Shown here piece by piece: positions 7,910 to 16,488 of a DNA stretch of 64,000 nt. Made by a program: the position numbers and the translations under genes. Source of the DNA: Thermomicrobiales bacterium. Its GTDB lineage: Bacteria > Chloroflexota > Chloroflexia > Thermomicrobiales > CFX8. The DNA is taken from assembly GCA_037045155.1 (NCBI GenBank), contig JBAOIG010000002.1, positions 434,001-498,000 on the forward strand, written 5' to 3'. The notes below the pieces were generated by a model that worked only from the letters and a program-made list of their open reading frames with translations, was not told the origin of the DNA and ran no database searches. Each line of letters opens with the position of its first letter. The stretch's first letter is position 1.

Positions 7910-9721
7910 CTATCTCCCGAAACGCGCCATCACGCGGTGCTGGATAGCTCGCATCTCCGGGACGTCGAACGCCAGCAGGCCGGCAGCGTAGATTATCGCG
8001 CCGATCCCGGCCGGGATGACGACGATGACCACCTCGCGCAGGAGCGTCCCCGCTCCGCCGGACGGCTCGGGCAGCCGGTGCGCCAGTAGCCAGGCGAGCG
8101 CGCCGGCGACGATGGCCATCCCGAGGGCGACGATCGTCGAGGTCCGAATCGTCCGGATCAGCCGGGGCGTGTCGAAGCGGCGGGCGGCGGGCGTGCCGTA
8201 GGGGAAGATGCGCCGCAATAGCACGATCATCAGGATTGCGTGGAAGATGAATTGCGCGCTGTTGGCCGCGACCAGGCCGGCCATGCTGAAGCGTCCGACC
8301 AGCGTCAGGGCGAAGAAGAAGTAGACGCCGACTGCCACGACGCCGACGATCTGTGGCGTCATCGTGTTCTTGCGGGCGTAGTAGGCGAAGATCAGCGCCT
8401 GGTCGAAGGCGGCGAAGAGTGTGCCGGGCAGATAGATCAGCAGCGCGATCAGGATCTGCACCGCCGCGTCGTGGCTCGTCTCGCCATGCATGAACATGAG
8501 CTGGACGGTCGGCCAGGACAGGACGGCCAGCCCGAGTGTCGCGGGGATGACCAACACCGTGATCATCCGCAGCCCGTTCGCCAGCGTGCCCCAGTACGCC
8601 TCGTCGTCGCCGGCCGAGAAATGGCGCGAGAGGGCCGGCAGTGAGGCGAGCGAGATGGCCGCGGCGACCAGCCCGAGCACCATCTGGTTGAGCGTCGTCG
8701 CGTAGCGCATCGCTGCTGGCGCGTACTCTCCCGCGCCCCAGGCGAGGTTGCGATCGACGATCAGCGCGAACGTGTTGGCCATCAATCCGATGAAGATCGG
8801 CAGATAGAGCAGTCCGATTCGCCGGATTGCCGGGTGGTTGATGTGGAAATTGGGGATCGGCATCGTGTCGCGCAGGCCGGGGAGCTGGACAACGACCAGC
8901 AGCAGCGCGCCGAGGACGATGCCGATCGCCATCGAGCGCACCCCCAGCGCCGTCCGCCCGAGCGTCAAGGCGCTGAAGATGATCGCGACATTGCGCATCG
9001 AGAGCGACAGCGACGGCAGCGTAAATCGCTGGAGCGCGAAGAGCGTCGACATCAGAATCGTTGAGATCGCCAGCAGGAGCACGGCCGGCAGGATCCAGCG
9101 GACCAGCTCGATCGTCAGGTCGACCGTCGCGATGCCACGGGCCGCCTCGCCGCCGCCGAGCGCCGTCATCACCTTCACAGCCGCCGGGGCGAAGATCATC
9201 AGCAACGCAACGACGCCGCCGACGGCGGTGACCGATAGCACCAGCAGCGCGCCGGTGATCCGCCGCAGCTCGTGCCGCGTGTGCTCGCCAACGTACTCCG
9301 AGAGGACCGGGATCAGCGCGGCCTGCATCATTCCGCTGATGACGAGGTCGAACAGCATTGTGTGAACGTTGTCGGCGATGATGAACGCTGCCATCTGGTC
9401 GCCAGCGCCGAACATATACGACGCGGTCTGTTCCCGGACCAGCCCGAGAACGCGCGAGAGAATGTTGCCGATCATCAGGATGGCTGCCGCGAAAGCGATT
9501 CCACGGCTGCCGTGCGACTCGCTCTCGGCGGGCGCCGCGTTGATGATGGGAGTGGACGGTTGGTCTGAATCGAGAGGCGGCGCGAGCTCGAACGGATCGG
9601 TGTCGCCCGATCGGCCGGAGAAACGGACAGTTTCGTCGGGCCAGTGGGGCGGGACGGTCGGGTAGGGCATCGTGTCGCCGGCGCGACCCGGCGCCTGGCG
9701 GCGCGGCGGCTGGCCGCTCAT
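7910..9721 (-). CDS. murJ: Lipid II flippase MurJ (MviN family)
   Basis: The 603-residue polytopic protein has a soluble N-terminal extension of about 70 residues (Pro/Asp-rich). This is followed by the MurJ hallmark sequence (AAAILMIGNILSRVLGLVREQTASYMFGAGD ... AFIIADNVHTMLFDLVISGMMQAALIPVLSEY) and about 14 membrane segments. MurJ flips lipid II across the cytoplasmic membrane for peptidoglycan synthesis. Its start overlaps the end of the upstream nucleotidyltransferase gene by 4 bases (ATGA type), indicating translational coupling. The N-terminal extension is longer than in E. coli MurJ but is seen in other taxa; an internal start at its second Met is possible. Confidence 0.93.
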   Translation of the reverse strand: MSGQPPRRQAPGRAGDTMPYPTVPPHWPDETVRFSGRSGDTDPFELAPPLDSDQPSTPIINAAPAESESHGSRGIAFAAAILMIGNILSRVLGLVREQTASYMFGAGDQMAAFIIADNVHTMLFDLVISGMMQAALIPVLSEYVGEHTRHELRRITGALLVLSVTAVGGVVALLMIFAPAAVKVMTALGGGEAARGIATVDLTIELVRWILPAVLLLAISTILMSTLFALQRFTLPSLSLSMRNVAIIFSALTLGRTALGVRSMAIGIVLGALLLVVVQLPGLRDTMPIPNFHINHPAIRRIGLLYLPIFIGLMANTFALIVDRNLAWGAGEYAPAAMRYATTLNQMVLGLVAAAISLASLPALSRHFSAGDDEAYWGTLANGLRMITVLVIPATLGLAVLSWPTVQLMFMHGETSHDAAVQILIALLIYLPGTLFAAFDQALIFAYYARKNTMTPQIVGVVAVGVYFFFALTLVGRFSMAGLVAANSAQFIFHAILMIVLLRRIFPYGTPAARRFDTPRLIRTIRTSTIVALGMAIVAGALAWLLAHRLPEPSGGAGTLLREVVIVVIPAGIGAIIYAAGLLAFDVPEMRAIQHRVMARFGR

Positions 9722-10206
9722 CGGACGGGCTGCCCGGCGCGGATGGCTGCGACGATCTCGCTCGTCGAACGGCTCGCCTCCAGCGACAGGATCACCGTCT
9801 CGCCGCCATACGCCGCGACGGCAGGCGCCTCCGGCAGCTCGGCCCCGCCCGGGCCGTAGTCGCCCCCCTTGACGTAGATGTCCGGCCGCAGGAGCTCGAT
9901 GCAGCGCCCGGCGGTGGGTTCGGGGAATATCACGACATAATCCACGCAGTCGAGGCCGGCCAGCAGCTCGGCGCGTTCGCCCTCCGGCAGGATCGGCCGG
10001 CCGGCGCCCTTGCGGACGGTCGTCGTCGCGTCGTCGTTCACTCCGACGATCAGGACGTCGCCGAGTCGCCGCGCGCCCTGCAGGTAGCGCAGATGTCCGA
10101 CATGGAGCAGGTCGAAGTGGCCGTTGGTGAAGACGACCCGCTTGCCTTCGTGGCGCATCGTCTCGCCAAGCGTCGCCAGTTGATCTCGTTCGATGACTAT
10201 GCCCAC
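9718..10206 (-). CDS. Heptose-1-phosphate adenylyltransferase-like nucleotidyltransferase (HldE C-domain type)
   Basis: The 162-residue protein is a stand-alone cytidylyltransferase-fold enzyme: VVFTNGHFDLLHVGHLRYLQGARRLGDVLIVGVNDD contains the HxGH motif (HVGH), and the C-terminus keeps the SRSTSEIV motif typical of RfaE2/HldE C-domains (S-x-STS). It should transfer AMP or CMP to a sugar phosphate. The cognate kinase-type protein is encoded separately at 13068-14066, so the bifunctional HldE of enterobacteria is split here. The start is GTG. It overlaps murJ by 4 bases. ADP-heptose synthesis is the family role; a glycan other than LPS would be the likely user in Chloroflexota. Confidence 0.82.
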   Translation of the reverse strand: MGIVIERDQLATLGETMRHEGKRVVFTNGHFDLLHVGHLRYLQGARRLGDVLIVGVNDDATTTVRKGAGRPILPEGERAELLAGLDCVDYVVIFPEPTAGRCIELLRPDIYVKGGDYGPGGAELPEAPAVAAYGGETVILSLEASRSTSEIVAAIRAGQPVR

Positions 10207-10366
10207 TGGGCCGTTCCGATCCCCGACTGATGCGGACGTTCCGCGCAGCGAGTCATCGTATCAAGTCGGACCGGTCCGGTGCTGGGGTGAGGAGGCCGGC
10301 GTCGAGTCGGGAGACAATGGATGACGCCGGCCTCAGCGGGTGGACGAACGGATCAGTCGCGGCGGG

Positions 10367-10675
10367 TCAGTCGGGTTGGACGATCTGCCACTGGATAATG
10401 TCCCCGTCGTTCCACTCCGGGTCGGTTTCGAGATGTTCGCGAAGCTGGCGATACCAACGGTCGGTCTGGGGGTCGTTGGCGTTGCGGACGTAGGCGTCAC
10501 GGTCGGTGAATGCAACGACGAGCATATATTCGTTCGGGCTGTTGTCGAGCCTGTAGACGAACTCGGCAGTCTGTCCCCGAGCCGCGCCCAGGGTAGTCGT
10601 CCATTCGTTGCTGAGGCGCTGGACTTCCTGCTCGTGTCCGGGGAGAACCTTCATCCGCGCGATGGTCCCGAACAT
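10367..10675 (-). CDS. Antibiotic-biosynthesis-monooxygenase (ABM)-fold protein
   Basis: This is a 102-residue protein. ATG at 10675 is preceded by AAGGA on the minus strand, so the frame upstream of it is not used. The sequence MFGTIARMKVLPGHEQEVQRL ... EYMLVVAFTDRDAYVRNANDPQTDRWYRQLREHLE has the dimeric alpha-beta barrel pattern of ABM/heme-degrading-like proteins (catalytic identity uncertain). Such proteins often act as small oxygenases or ligand-binding dimers. It stands alone between the nucleotidyltransferase and the MFS gene, with a long leader region upstream. Confidence 0.7.
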   Translation of the reverse strand: MFGTIARMKVLPGHEQEVQRLSNEWTTTLGAARGQTAEFVYRLDNSPNEYMLVVAFTDRDAYVRNANDPQTDRWYRQLREHLETDPEWNDGDIIQWQIVQPD

Positions 10676-11037
10676 ATCATCATCCTTTCTGGTCGAAGGG
10701 ATCGTGACACATGAAACCCGTTCGGATTGGAGGGCCGCGCGCGACGGATGATCCCCGCCGTCGTGCAGGCTCGAAATGGTCAATGCGCAGGGCGCGCCGA
10801 AACCTGCCGCCAGGCCGGCATCGCGCAAGGCTGCCAGCAGGGCTCCGGACCTGTTGAAACGGCACAACCCGGTGACCGACCATGACCGGGCAGACGATCG
10901 AAAGATCGACAATCGATGCCATCTGGCTCCCGCAAACGCGCGACGAGTGGTGTGATGAACGAGCAGCCAATAGCGATGGGTATATGTCGATACGAGTAAT
11001 ATCGACGCACCCCAGTCTAACATGCGTTCAATCGGGC
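10676..11037. other. Intergenic region upstream of the ABM gene
   Basis: These 362 bases hold no convincing gene on either strand. Near 10980 there is an AT-richer stretch (GTATATGTCGATAC, then TAATATCG) resembling, with mismatches, the palindrome in front of the marR gene at 12958. It could be a second, weaker site for the same repressor, or simply promoter sequence. Confidence 0.4.
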
Positions 11038-12504
11038 CTAGAGGATGTCGCCGGCCTCGACTCGCGTGCGCGTGCGGGACGCGCGTCGGCCAAGCGACAG
11101 GGCGCCGGCTGCCAGCGCGGCGGCAACGAGGCCGGCCACGATCAGGCGGATCGCCGCGACCAGGTCCGGCGCCGGGGCCAGGTGGCTCGGAACCGCGCCA
11201 AGCCGCAATGCCAGCACCAGGCCGACGAGCGCGACGCCGAAGCTCGTGCCAAGCCCGCGCATCATGTTCAGTGTGCCGCCGGTGACGCCGAGATGAGTCT
11301 GGGGGGCGGCGGCCATGATGCTGGCGTTGTTGGCCGGAACGAACAGCCCCGAGCCGAGCCCGAGCAGCACGAGCCCGCCGACTAGCCATCCAAGCGCGCC
11401 GCCGGCCGCCCACCAGACGACGACCAGGCCAGCTGCTGCGATCGCCATCCCCACCACGGTTGGCAGCTTCGGCCCGAGCCGGTCGGTCAGCAATCCGCCG
11501 ATCAGCGCGACGAGCGCCAGCGCTGCCGGGACCGTCGTCAGGATCAGGCCGGCCCGGTCGGGGTTCTCGGAAAAGGCGCGCTCGAGGAGGATCGGCACCG
11601 CGAATAATGCGCCGAACAGCACCGTGTAGGAGAGAAGCCCGGCGCTCAGCCCAGCCGCCATCCCGGGCGTGCGGAGCAGTGTCGCGCCGATCAGCGGGTG
11701 GTCGGCGCGGCGCTCACTCCAGACAAAGCCGAACAGGAGCAGTGCCGACATCGGCAACAGCAGCCAGGCGATGTGCAGGAATGTCAGCGCCAGCAGCAGC
11801 GCGGTGATCGAAAGCGGCAATAGCAGTGCGCCGAGCCGGTTGAAACCCTCGATCCGGGAGGCGTGACCGCTGGCCGGCAGGATGATCACGCCGAGCGCCG
11901 CGCCGAGCAGACCGATCGGCAGGTTGATCAGGAAGATCCAGCGCCAGTCTACCCAGGCGATCAGGATGCCGCCGACGGTCGGCCCGATCGCCAGGCCGAG
12001 CGCCTGAGCGACTCCTTGAATACCGATCGCCCGGCCAAGCTTCTCCCGCGGGGTGGCGCTGGTGATGATCGCAACACTGTTGGCCTGCAGAAGCGCCGCG
12101 CCGACTCCCTGCGCAGCCCGGGCGGCGATCAGCAGGCCGAGGCTCGGCACGATCCCGCAGAGCGCCGAGGCGGCGGCGAAAACGACGAAGCCGATTGTGT
12201 AGAGCGCCTTGCGGCCGAGGTGGTCGGCTACTCGACCCATCGGCACAACCAGGCCCGTCAGCACGAGCAGGTAGACGATCGCTACCCACTGAACATGGTT
12301 GACGTGGCTGTGGAACGTGTCCTCCAGGGTCGGCAGGACGAGACTGACAATGCTGGCGTCGAGCTGGCCCATGAATGCGCCAACGCAGACAGTCGCGACG
12401 ACGAGCCAGGGGTAGAAGTCACGCCGTGCCAGGCCGGCCAGCGGTTCGGGTTCGTGCAGTAGCCGGAGCCATGGGGAGGGCCGCGCCTGCTCGGCCATCG
12501 TCAT
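11038..12504 (-). CDS. MFS drug:H+ antiporter, DHA2 (EmrB/QacA) family
   Basis: Starting at ATG 12504 (MTMAEQ...), the product has 488 residues and about 14 hydrophobic helices. Helix 1 has the DHA2 motif C-like D-A-S-I-V-S-L-V-L-P-T-L segment, and the cytoplasmic loop has GRVADHLGRKALYTIG (motif A). This is a proton-driven efflux pump for drugs or other hydrophobic compounds. The start overlaps the stop of the MarR gene (ATGA), so the two are translated together. A longer frame exists upstream but runs through the marR coding sequence and is not needed. The MarR protein presumably represses the pump until ligand binds. Confidence 0.88.
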   Translation of the reverse strand: MTMAEQARPSPWLRLLHEPEPLAGLARRDFYPWLVVATVCVGAFMGQLDASIVSLVLPTLEDTFHSHVNHVQWVAIVYLLVLTGLVVPMGRVADHLGRKALYTIGFVVFAAASALCGIVPSLGLLIAARAAQGVGAALLQANSVAIITSATPREKLGRAIGIQGVAQALGLAIGPTVGGILIAWVDWRWIFLINLPIGLLGAALGVIILPASGHASRIEGFNRLGALLLPLSITALLLALTFLHIAWLLLPMSALLLFGFVWSERRADHPLIGATLLRTPGMAAGLSAGLLSYTVLFGALFAVPILLERAFSENPDRAGLILTTVPAALALVALIGGLLTDRLGPKLPTVVGMAIAAAGLVVVWWAAGGALGWLVGGLVLLGLGSGLFVPANNASIMAAAPQTHLGVTGGTLNMMRGLGTSFGVALVGLVLALRLGAVPSHLAPAPDLVAAIRLIVAGLVAAALAAGALSLGRRASRTRTRVEAGDIL

Positions 12505-12932
12505 CGAGCTGCCGCGCCCGCCCGCGCCAGGACGCGGTCGAGCAGCGCGTGAAGCTGTTCGCGCTCGACGATATCGAGGTCGGTCAGCAGATCTTCCAGC
12601 AGCAAGCGGCGCTCCTCGCGCCAGGCATCGACCCACGCTGCCCCCGCTTCGGTCAGGGACAGGACAACGACACGCTCATCCTCGCGCGAGCGTTCGCGAG
12701 TGACCAGCCCGCGCCCCTCCAGCCGCTGGCTGGCGGTTGTGACCGAATTTTGGGCAATACCGAGCGCGCCGGCCAGATCACCCACCCGCGCTGGCCCGAT
12801 GCGCCGGAGCTGGCGCAATAGCCAGAACTGCTGGGCAGTGATGTCGCCTTGCTGCGTGGGGGCCGAGACGGTGTGCAACACCCGCCACAACCGCACCAGT
12901 GACTCGATCAGCTCGTCCGATGCCACAAGCAT
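12501..12932 (-). CDS. MarR-family transcriptional regulator
   Basis: The 143-residue winged-helix protein has the sequence GDITAQQFWLLRQLRRIGPARVGDLAGALGIAQNSVTTASQRLEGRGLVTRERSREDERVVVLSLTEAGAAWV, with a wing region of DxRxxxxxLT type (DERVVVLSLTEAG). MarR dimers bind palindromic operators and are released by small ligands or oxidation. It is cotranscribed with and overlaps the downstream MFS pump by 4 bases. A 14-bp perfect palindrome at 12958-12971, 26 bases before the start codon, is the obvious candidate operator. Confidence 0.9.
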   Translation of the reverse strand: MLVASDELIESLVRLWRVLHTVSAPTQQGDITAQQFWLLRQLRRIGPARVGDLAGALGIAQNSVTTASQRLEGRGLVTRERSREDERVVVLSLTEAGAAWVDAWREERRLLLEDLLTDLDIVEREQLHALLDRVLARAGAAAR

Positions 12933-12957
12933 GCCTCCTCACTCACTCTACAAACGA

Positions 12958-12971
12958 GTATATCGATATAC
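12958..12971. promoter_or_regulatory. Candidate MarR operator (perfect 14-bp palindrome)
   Basis: GTATATCGATATAC is perfectly palindromic and lies 26 bases upstream of the marR start on the minus strand, where autoregulatory MarR sites are usually found. It is AT-rich in an otherwise GC-rich region. Confidence 0.6.
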
Positions 12972-13067
12972 GAGGTAATTGTCGAGATGGAGACGCCCTG
13001 TCTCACAGCCAGGCGTCGATCGGAACCTGTTCGGGCGAGTCGGGGCGCATGCGGATAAAGGTCGGTG

Positions 13068-14066
13068 TCAGTCCACGAGCGCGGCGGCGATTTCGGCGCG
13101 GCTGGCCTGGGCGTTGCTCCACTTGCGGACGACGACGCCGGCCGCTGCCTGCGCGAGGTGCGAGGCCTGCTCGGGCGTCCCGCCAGCGAGCAGCGCGGCG
13201 GTCATCACCGCGACGACGGTGTCGCCCGCCCCGGTGACGTCGAACACCTCGCTCCGATTGGCGGCCGGGATCTCGCGGTAGCCGTCCTCGCCGGCCAATG
13301 ACGCCCCATCACCGCCGCGAGTGACGACGAGAGTCCGGCAGCCAAGCTGGTGTCGCAGCGCGGCGAGATCGGCGGCGCGGCTAGCGCGGTCGCCAAGCGG
13401 ATGGCCGAGCGTCTGCTCTGCCTCACCCTGGTTGCACTTCACCAGCCCGAAGCCGGTGAATCGGAACAGATCCCCCTGCGAGTCGACAGTTGTCAGAATG
13501 TTGTCGCGCCCCTGTCGATCTGCGATCCCGGCGACCAGTGATGTCGTCACCACGCCGGAACGGTAGTCCGAAACGAGCATCGCGTCGCACCGGGACGATT
13601 CGACAACGGCGCGCAACGAGCCTTCGACCGCGGGTGACACTGGCGAGCGATCCTGACGGTCGATCCGGACAACCTGTTGGGGAAAGAGAAAGAAGCCCTC
13701 CGCGACGACCCGCGTCTTCACCGTCGTCGGTCGGGTAGGGTCGATGATGACGCCATCGGTGTCGATGCCAACGTCACTCAGCAACGTGCGCACACGCTGA
13801 CCTTCGGGATCGTTCCCGATGACACCGCAGATTGCCACCTCGCAGCCGAGCCTGGCCAACGCCAGGGCAGGAGCCGTCCCCCCGCCGAGCCGATCCTCCT
13901 GCCGATCCTCGGTCAGCACCATAATCGGCGCTTCGCGCGAGACGCGGCTGGGGTGGCCGAAGATGTAGCGGTCGAGGTAGAGGTCGCCGACGACGAGGAC
14001 TCGGCTGCCGCCGATCCGGTTCAGCAGATCGAGCAGGCCGGCGGATGATGTTGGGTCGAGCATCAC
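13068..14066 (-). CDS. PfkB-family sugar kinase, HldE N-domain (heptose-7-phosphate kinase) type
   Basis: The 332-residue ribokinase-fold protein begins with SRVLVVGDLYLDRYIFGHPSRVSREAPIMVL, the characteristic N-terminal motif of RfaE1/HldE kinase domains. It has a GGGTAPALALARLG segment and ends with the PfkB signature EVFDVTGAGDTVVAVMTAALLAGG, in which the Asp of GAGDT is the catalytic base. It likely phosphorylates a sedoheptulose-derived sugar phosphate as part of ADP-heptose synthesis, together with the stand-alone nucleotidyltransferase at 9718-10206. It follows the B-box membrane protein gene by 10 bases and belongs to a wecG/B-box/kinase unit. The start is GTG 14066 or ATG 14063. Confidence 0.83.
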   Translation of the reverse strand: MMLDPTSSAGLLDLLNRIGGSRVLVVGDLYLDRYIFGHPSRVSREAPIMVLTEDRQEDRLGGGTAPALALARLGCEVAICGVIGNDPEGQRVRTLLSDVGIDTDGVIIDPTRPTTVKTRVVAEGFFLFPQQVVRIDRQDRSPVSPAVEGSLRAVVESSRCDAMLVSDYRSGVVTTSLVAGIADRQGRDNILTTVDSQGDLFRFTGFGLVKCNQGEAEQTLGHPLGDRASRAADLAALRHQLGCRTLVVTRGGDGASLAGEDGYREIPAANRSEVFDVTGAGDTVVAVMTAALLAGGTPEQASHLAQAAAGVVVRKWSNAQASRAEIAAALVD

Positions 14067-14076
14067 TCTCGCCTTC

Positions 14077-14625
14077 TCATCGGAAGCGGATCCAGGTGAT
14101 TCCGAACGGAATCGCCATGAAGAGAAAGTCGGGAATCAGCCGAAGCTGAAATGCCTGGCGCACCCCCGGCGCGTTCAGGTGATTGAGGAGCAGGTCGAGA
14201 TTCAGGAACGGGCTATGCCAGGCGATCACGACTCGCGAGACGACGACACCAAGCAGAACGCAGCCCATCGCGATGGCTCGCAACTCCCGCCCGCGCTTGT
14301 ATTTCGTCACCCAGGCGATGCCCTCAGCAACGCCGAATCCAAGCAGCAACGCGCAATAGAACTGCCAGTTGGGAATGAGGCCCCAGATCGCCCCGGCCGC
14401 GGAGGCAATAACGACTCCAGTGACGATCGCCTTCAGCAGGACCCCACTGCTTGTCTGGTAGATTGCCGGCCGCGGTCCACGGGCGCAGTCGGGGCAGCGA
14501 TAGCCGACGGGCGTAGCCACCATGCAACGCGGGCAGATCGGCTTGCCGCAGCGCGAACAGCGCAGCCGCGTCATGACGTTGGGATGGTAGGAGCATGGTT
14601 GTTCGAGAGGATCTGTCGTCGTCAC
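14077..14625 (-). CDS. B-box zinc-finger membrane protein
   Basis: I place the start at GTG 14625, whose codon overlaps the wecG stop (GTGA), giving 182 residues; frames further upstream lie inside wecG. The N-terminus has a small zinc finger: CSYHPNVMTRLRCSRCGKPICPRCM ... GYRCPDC, the B-box pattern seen at the N-terminus of rhomboid-like and other bacterial membrane proteins. About four hydrophobic helices follow. No rhomboid catalytic GxSG/His pair is visible, so it is not a protease on this evidence. It is translationally coupled to a glycosyltransferase and followed by a sugar kinase, suggesting an envelope-glycan context. Confidence 0.72.
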   Translation of the reverse strand: MTTTDPLEQPCSYHPNVMTRLRCSRCGKPICPRCMVATPVGYRCPDCARGPRPAIYQTSSGVLLKAIVTGVVIASAAGAIWGLIPNWQFYCALLLGFGVAEGIAWVTKYKRGRELRAIAMGCVLLGVVVSRVVIAWHSPFLNLDLLLNHLNAPGVRQAFQLRLIPDFLFMAIPFGITWIRFR

Positions 14626-15407
14626 CGTGTTCGCTGGCCTGCCCGTCGTCCGTTGTCCGTCTTGCCTGTTGCCCGTCTCTCGCGCTCGCGACAGACCAGC
14701 GCGACAAAGAGCGGGAGCGCGAGCTGTCGTCGCCAGCGCCATGGCTGACGGGCCAACCGGTAGAGCCACTCCAGCCCGGCGCGGCGAACCCAGGAAGGCG
14801 CTCGAGGGATCCGGCCGGAGAGATAGTCGAATGTGCCGCCGACACCAGCGGCGACCAGTATGCCACGCTCGGCTAGCCGCTCCCGATGGCGAGCGATCCA
14901 GAGATCCTGACGTGGGTGGCCGAACGCGATGAGCAGAATCGTTGGCTGCGCTTCAGCCAGCCTGCGCTCGATCTCCGCGAATCCATCGTCGTTCGGTGTG
15001 CCGGAGTATGTGCCGACGATTGAGACGCCGGGGAAACGTTCGGCCAGCCGGTCGGCTGTTTCGGCAGCGATGCCGAGCCCGGCGCCGAGCAGGAAGATGC
15101 GCGCGGCGGGATGCCGCAGGGCCGCGATCCCCTCGGTCAGCGCGACGCCGGTGACACGTGGCCCGATCGGCTCTCCCATCAGCCGGCCGGCCAGCACAAT
15201 CCCGATCCCGTCGGCTGTCGCCAGATCGGCGCCCTCAAGCGCTGCCGCGAACTCCGGGTTTCGCCGTGCCTCGATCACGAATTCGGGATTGACCGTTACG
15301 ATGTGGTGAAGACCAGCGCCCGAGTCGAGCCAGCCGGCAACGTACGCCAGCACCCCGTCCAGATCCAGCGGGTCGATGGCTACGCCCAGGATAGTCGCGC
15401 GATTCAC
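14622..15407 (-). CDS. WecG/TagA/CpsF family glycosyltransferase
   Basis: The 261-residue protein is full length for the family. It has ATILGVAIDPLDLDGVLAYV, then HHIVTVNPEFVIEARRNPEF, GADLATADGIGIVLAGRLMG and PTILLIAFGHPRQDLWIARHRERL, the last being the conserved G-x-P-x-Q-E/D region. These enzymes transfer N-acetylmannosamine(uronic acid) or a related sugar to an undecaprenyl-linked intermediate in teichoic acid, ECA or exopolysaccharide synthesis at the inner membrane face. The GTG start has GGAGGG upstream. It is first in a leftward unit with the B-box protein and the heptose-type kinase. Confidence 0.9.
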   Translation of the reverse strand: MNRATILGVAIDPLDLDGVLAYVAGWLDSGAGLHHIVTVNPEFVIEARRNPEFAAALEGADLATADGIGIVLAGRLMGEPIGPRVTGVALTEGIAALRHPAARIFLLGAGLGIAAETADRLAERFPGVSIVGTYSGTPNDDGFAEIERRLAEAQPTILLIAFGHPRQDLWIARHRERLAERGILVAAGVGGTFDYLSGRIPRAPSWVRRAGLEWLYRLARQPWRWRRQLALPLFVALVCRERERRATGKTDNGRRAGQRTR

Positions 15408-15519
15408 ATGCCCTCCGATCGTCGGGAGTGATCGTAGCAGGTGGGTGAGGATTTCCCCGCGCGTGCCCCATACTCATTGCAGGCGATTCGCGTGACGACA
15501 ACGGTCGGTGGAGGTAGCG

Positions 15520-16428
15520 GTGACGGAGCTGGGCTGGCTGCTGGATATCCTGCGGCGACATGGGTTGACGCCAGACGAGCCAGGCTGGCGAGTAACACTC
15601 GCGCCGGGCGGGTCGACCGATCGCACGTATCGCGTCAGCGGTCCGGACGGCGAGCACCAGCTGACGTTGCGTCTGGCGCGGCCGGGGCTCCGGCGCTGGC
15701 TGCGCCACGAGGCGGACGTGCTGCGCGAGCTAGCCGTGATCGAGGGCGCCTGTACCCCGCGGGATGTCACCCAGATCACCGACCCGGCGCTACCCGAAGG
15801 GGAGATGCTCGTCCACGACCATCTGCGCGGTGAGCCGATGGCGTTGCGTGAGCTGCCAGCCGAGGCTCGCGAGCGGCTCGGCGCGTGTCTGGAGGTCGTC
15901 CACCGTGCCATCCGGCCTGGCTACATGGTCTGGCCGTCGCTGGAAGTGCGCGAGGGTACGCGGGCCGATGCGTTCCGCGCCAGGGTCGAGGTGCTGACCC
16001 GCTATCGTGCCGCTCGCGAGGGGCTGGCCGAGATCGACGCGCGGGTGGACGCGTTGCGATCGACCGACCTGCCGGCCGCGGCCGGTTGGGACGAGCCGGT
16101 CTTCTCGCTGCTCCACGGGGATCTCTCGGCCGGCAACATCATCTGGGACGTCGGCCGGCCGACATTGATCGACTGGGAGTTCGCCCGAGACGGCGACCCG
16201 GCTGAGGATCTGGCCTACCTCACCAGCGAGGCGAGGCTCGATCCGGAGCAGCTTGCCGATATTGCCGAGGGGTACGTCGCGGCCGGCGGCGAGGCATGGG
16301 CGTTCGCCCGTCTGCCGGTCTGGCTCCCGCTCGTTCGTCTCGATGCCGCGCTCTGGTGGGCCGACTACTGGCTCGAACGCGGCGTCGACCCGCTCGCGAC
16401 CAGCGAGGTGCGGGCGAGGATGGGATAA
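15520..16428 (+). CDS. Aminoglycoside-phosphotransferase-like (APH) kinase
   Basis: GTG at 15520 with GGAGG at 15510-15514 gives 302 residues. The protein kinase-like fold is shown by the catalytic loop LLHGDLSAGNIIW (HGD...N) and the metal-binding IDWEFARDGDPAEDLAYLTSEA. The family phosphorylates small molecules such as choline, homoserine, sugars or aminoglycosides; annotating it as resistance would be unjustified. It diverges from wecG and is followed by a Uma2 nuclease gene. Confidence 0.82.
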   Translation: MTELGWLLDILRRHGLTPDEPGWRVTLAPGGSTDRTYRVSGPDGEHQLTLRLARPGLRRWLRHEADVLRELAVIEGACTPRDVTQITDPALPEGEMLVHDHLRGEPMALRELPAEARERLGACLEVVHRAIRPGYMVWPSLEVREGTRADAFRARVEVLTRYRAAREGLAEIDARVDALRSTDLPAAAGWDEPVFSLLHGDLSAGNIIWDVGRPTLIDWEFARDGDPAEDLAYLTSEARLDPEQLADIAEGYVAAGGEAWAFARLPVWLPLVRLDAALWWADYWLERGVDPLATSEVRARMG

Positions 16429-16488
16429 CAGACGGGAAGTGCTATTGTTAGATGAACCATTCTGTTGAACGCCGATCGAAGGTGCCCG

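Noticed and set aside
15520..16428. Aminoglycoside resistance gene
   Set aside because: Only the general kinase fold and motifs are present; the family has many other substrates and nothing supports resistance.
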